17,878 nt of DNA from Stramenopiles sp. TOSAG23-2 (taxonomy: Eukaryota; Sar), in NCBI GenBank assembly GCA_900128395.1, contig LT649619.1:1-17878 (forward strand), read 5' to 3'. Below, piece after piece: positions 15,216 through 17,878 of the stretch (positions are counted from its first letter, which is position 1; each line of letters starts with the position of its first letter). A program made the translations under genes and the position numbers. The notes below the pieces were generated by a model. It worked only from the letters and a program-made list of their open reading frames with translations. It was not told the DNA's origin and searched no databases.

Positions 15216-17619
15216 ATGAGCAAGCCACTTACCCCACGAGACCACCAATTGAATCGAGATAGGGAAATCATCCAATTGACGAAGAAATTGAAAACGTTGA
15301 AAGAAAAATTAGCACAATTAGAAGTGGAAAATAATAAATTACAAGACAATTTAGCTAATCTACAAAAATTAAATATTGATGAAGCAGCCAAAAAAGAATT
15401 AGCATTGCAATTAATTAAAACTTTGAAAGAACCATACGATGCAATTAAAAAAATCATGGAAGATATGAAAAACGAAGTAGGTCAATTATCTCGTGGGAAA
15501 ATGAATGAATTAAGACGAATGACAAAGCCACCATTATTAATTAAAAAAACATTAGAACTTGGTAAGTAAACTTGACCAATTTTAACCTTCTTTCACTCCA
15601 ACCATCTAACAACAACATATTTATACATGCATTTTCCACATACTCATACATTTCCCACTATGCTTTTTCAACAACATAGTAACACATTAATTACGATTTG
15701 ATAATAAAGCTAAGCAATCACGTTCCCAACTCAATTTTGGTAATGATGCATTTTGTATTTGTTGTTTCGTTTCAAACATTATACTGAAATATTTATGATT
15801 TGCATTGTCTTTTTCATCATTACCAAAATTGAGTTGGGAACGTGATTGCTTAGCTTTATTATCAAATCGTAATTTTTTAAATGATATATCTGTCTATAAA
15901 CCATATAAGCTGAGCTCAAAATTAGAATTGATTGAATTGTTGAGAAACTGTTACCTGGAAACATCTGGTACAATTGGAAATAATAATGCTAGTGAAACAG
16001 ATAATCAATCGTTAAAATTACCTCCTATAACTTCAAATAATAAATATAATGATATGCCAGTATTAGCTTCATTATCCATTGCAAATACCCAACGTCGAAT
16101 TGATAAAGCAAAAAATGATTCAGCACCTGCTAATTTAAATGTTGCTAAAGTTGCATATTCATCTAAAACATGTGCCTCATTATTGAAATGGTGTATCGGG
16201 CAATTGCAATATGGTGAAGTTTTAAGCAAACATGATGAGTCTGTTTTACAAACTGTAGATGATGCAAATAATAATATTATTTCTATTGAATTAAAAATAA
16301 AAGAAAATGAAAAAGAGTATAATAAATTAATTATAAATAAGGATGAATTAGATCAAGATATTTCTCAAATTAAGCATGAAATTGATATTATATTGAAAAT
16401 GTTAGAGAAATTCAACAACGAAAAAGCAAACGAAGAATTAGAAGAAGCACGAAAAATGAAAGATGAAGAAAAAAGGAAGAAATTGAAAAAAATGGAAGAA
16501 AAAACATTGCAACATAAACTTGTCCCCCAAAGTAAAACAGCACCAAAATCACCATCAGTAACTCGAATACCCATGACATTAATACCATTAGAAGGTCAAG
16601 TCTCAATTAGTAAAATTCCTGTCACAATAACACAACAATTAGCATTTGAGGAAGGTAGTTCAAAATTAACAAAAGTAGCTTTAAAATCATTAAACGGTGT
16701 ATTAAATGTATTAAATGAATCCGAATCTAAAATATGTATTGAAGCAAATCAAACAGCGAATGAAAATACGGGTGTAAATGAAGCAAGAGCTAATGCTGTC
16801 AAACAATATTTTACTAGTCAAGGTATCAATCCTGCACGGCTACGTACAAATACATCGATTAGAAACAACAACAACAACAATAATAATAACAATAATAACA
16901 ACAACAACAATACGATAGGTAAAAAGAAAACTGCAGTAAACAAGCATGTTAGCTTTTACATTATACAAGAGTTAAGACTTGGTGGGACAATTGAGTTTGG
17001 TAAAATGTCAAGCAGTTTAAAATCAACATCTCATATTTTATTAGATGATGTTGTATCGATATTGGAAAACAATCCATTCATGTTTTTAAAAGTTGAAGGT
17101 CATACGGATAATAGACCTAGTTGGGGTCAAAGTAATCAAGAATTAAGTAATGATCGTGCTGGATCTGTTTGTCGTTATATAACTAATGTTGGTGGCATTG
17201 AAGAAAAGCGTTTATTAGGAATTGGCATGGGTGAGGCATTACCAATTGAAAGCAATAGTTCCAGTTCCGGTAGACAAGCAAATCGTCGCGTAGAATTTCA
17301 TTTAGAAGATCGTAAAGCTCAACATAGTATGAGAGAATTGCTACAATCATCAAGTGGTACAGATGCAATATCAAATGATATTAATGCCATTAAATCTTTA
17401 GTTGCTATTGCAAGCGGTAAATTTGGTGGAATGGGTATGCGTGTTAGGCAATGTGCAGCAGACGTTTTAATAAGTAGTGGCGTTGATTGGGATATATTAC
17501 GTTTATTATACATTGCAATTTTAAAAGAAGATGTTACTACATGTGCTATTGGTCAGTTGAATGTAGATGTAGTTCGGATCATATTGCGATGGTACTTTCA
17601 AATATGTAAAAGTATTTGA
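15216..17619 (+). CDS. Dynein-type stalk/microtubule-binding domain fused to OmpA-like domains (spliced)
   Basis: Exon 1 (15216-15561) encodes a Lys/Glu/Leu coiled coil (about 15-98) followed by GKMNELRRMTKPPLLIKKTL, the start of a dynein microtubule-binding tip. A GTAAGT donor is at 15562. The downstream ORF (open from 15799 to TGA 17617-17619) continues that domain: LSWERDCLALLSNRNFLNDI, then CASLLKWCIGQLQYGEVL, the conserved KW..AQ.NY stretch where dynein's returning helix begins. A long coiled coil to about 16500 follows. Thus CC1, tip and CC2 of a dynein stalk are all present without AAA+ motor modules. A degenerate OmpA-like segment (about 16645-16860), an Asn16 run and a canonical OmpA-like domain (about 16990-17310; VEGHTD, LSNDRA, GMGEALP, GRQANRRVEF) follow, with a helical tail of about 100 residues. 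The exact acceptor is unclear because of an inverted repeat. I infer a microtubule-associated, perhaps ciliary, protein. Confidence 0.82.
15562..15853 (+). other. Intron region of the stalk/OmpA gene; acceptor uncertain
   Basis: The donor GTAAGT at 15562 leaves exon 1 in phase 1. The downstream frame is closed by TGA at 15796-15798. The only AGs before the conserved segment are GAG ending at 15833, which has the wrong phase, and TAG ending at 15853, which has the right phase but deletes the conserved WERDC segment. A weaker donor GTAAAC at 15566 would match the 15833 acceptor in phase. In each case about ten residues expected in a dynein tip are missing. A combination of inversion and splicing may explain this (see the inverted repeat). 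Confidence 0.5.
15689..15874. repeat. Perfect 60-bp-arm inverted repeat at the exon 2 boundary
   Basis: The left arm 15689-15748 is the exact reverse complement of the right arm 15815-15874, around a 66-bp loop (15749-15814). The right arm encodes LPKLSWERDCLALLSNRN of the dynein-tip region; the left arm is the same coding sequence inverted. Read on the minus strand, the loop continues that reading frame upstream without a stop (including KYFSIMFETKQQIQNA). The loop is therefore coding-like only in the orientation opposite to the gene. Confidence 0.95.
16864..16911 (+). repeat. Asn16 codon run
   Basis: Sixteen consecutive AAC/AAT codons lie between the degenerate and the canonical OmpA-like domains. 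AAC and AAT are mixed, so the run is not a pure trinucleotide microsatellite. It probably forms a flexible linker. Confidence 0.9.
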
Positions 17620-17878
17620 GAGTCATTGAAAAGGGTATTATATATATGATACTGGGTCTTTTATACAAAATCTTTTTTCCGTACAAAGTACGAAGTTGTA
17701 TAAAAGAGAGTAATAATATGGCAGCAAGCCAATATAATAACAAACTTTTTATATGTGTCGTAATAAAAGTTTTTTTATTTAATTATTATTTTTATTTTAT
17801 TTTTAAAGCTCTTTTTATTATAAATATAAAAAATTCTCTTACTTAAAATTTAAAAAGATTTTATTTACTCATAAATAT
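17620..17878. other. AT-rich 3' flank, no gene seen
   Basis: Very AT-rich sequence follows the last stop codon and contains T-rich runs and AATAAA-like words (for example AATAAAAG near 17761). An ORF of 76 codons here is rich in Phe, Tyr, Ile and Lys, as expected from composition alone, and I do not call it a gene. Confidence 0.5.

Overview
This window looks like nuclear DNA from an AT-rich, intron-poor unicellular eukaryote. Spliceosomal introns with GTAAGT donors interrupt at least one ORF (1418-1512) and probably a second (from 15562). Intergenic DNA is very AT-rich. The proteins carry Asn, Gln and Asp/Glu homopolymers, and chromatin, dynein-stalk and signal-peptide features are present. 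All three stop codons end genes, so the code looks standard. An AP2 DNA-binding domain next to an ELM2-SANT/PHD module suggests an alga or other protist, perhaps a stramenopile; I cannot place it more precisely.

Layout. 1-307: 3' end of an unrecognised plus-strand gene. 524-3027 (minus): two-exon arylsulfatase-B-like sulfatase. 3028-4537: long AT-rich divergent intergenic region with hairpins. 4538-5086 (plus): hypothetical ORF overlapping the start of a penicillin-acylase-family Ntn hydrolase (5046-7487). 7488-8216: intergenic DNA full of duplications. 8217-9791 (plus): calcineurin-like phosphoesterase, convergent with a 992-residue AP2/ELM2/SANT/PHD chromatin protein (9916-12894, minus). 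12895-13522: divergent AT-rich spacer. 13523-14872 (plus): membrane-anchored, degenerate nucleoside-hydrolase-like protein. 15216-17619 (plus): spliced gene joining a complete dynein-type coiled-coil stalk with microtubule-binding tip to OmpA-like peptidoglycan-binding-fold domains.

Three points stand out. First, the dynein stalk has no motor and is fused to OmpA-like domains. Second, the sulfatase and the acylase, divergently arranged neighbours, both end in the peroxisomal signal -SKL. Third, the window carries four recent-looking duplications: tandem units of 144, about 153 and 107 bp inside a coding region, over a stop codon and over a start codon, plus a 60-bp-arm inverted repeat at the exon 2 boundary of the stalk gene. 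The loop of that inverted repeat reads as the missing coding sequence only when inverted. Together these suggest either active local rearrangement or an amplification/assembly artefact. Apart from the AP2 protein (nuclear) and the stalk protein (microtubules), the genes are unrelated hydrolases, and I see no operon-like unit.
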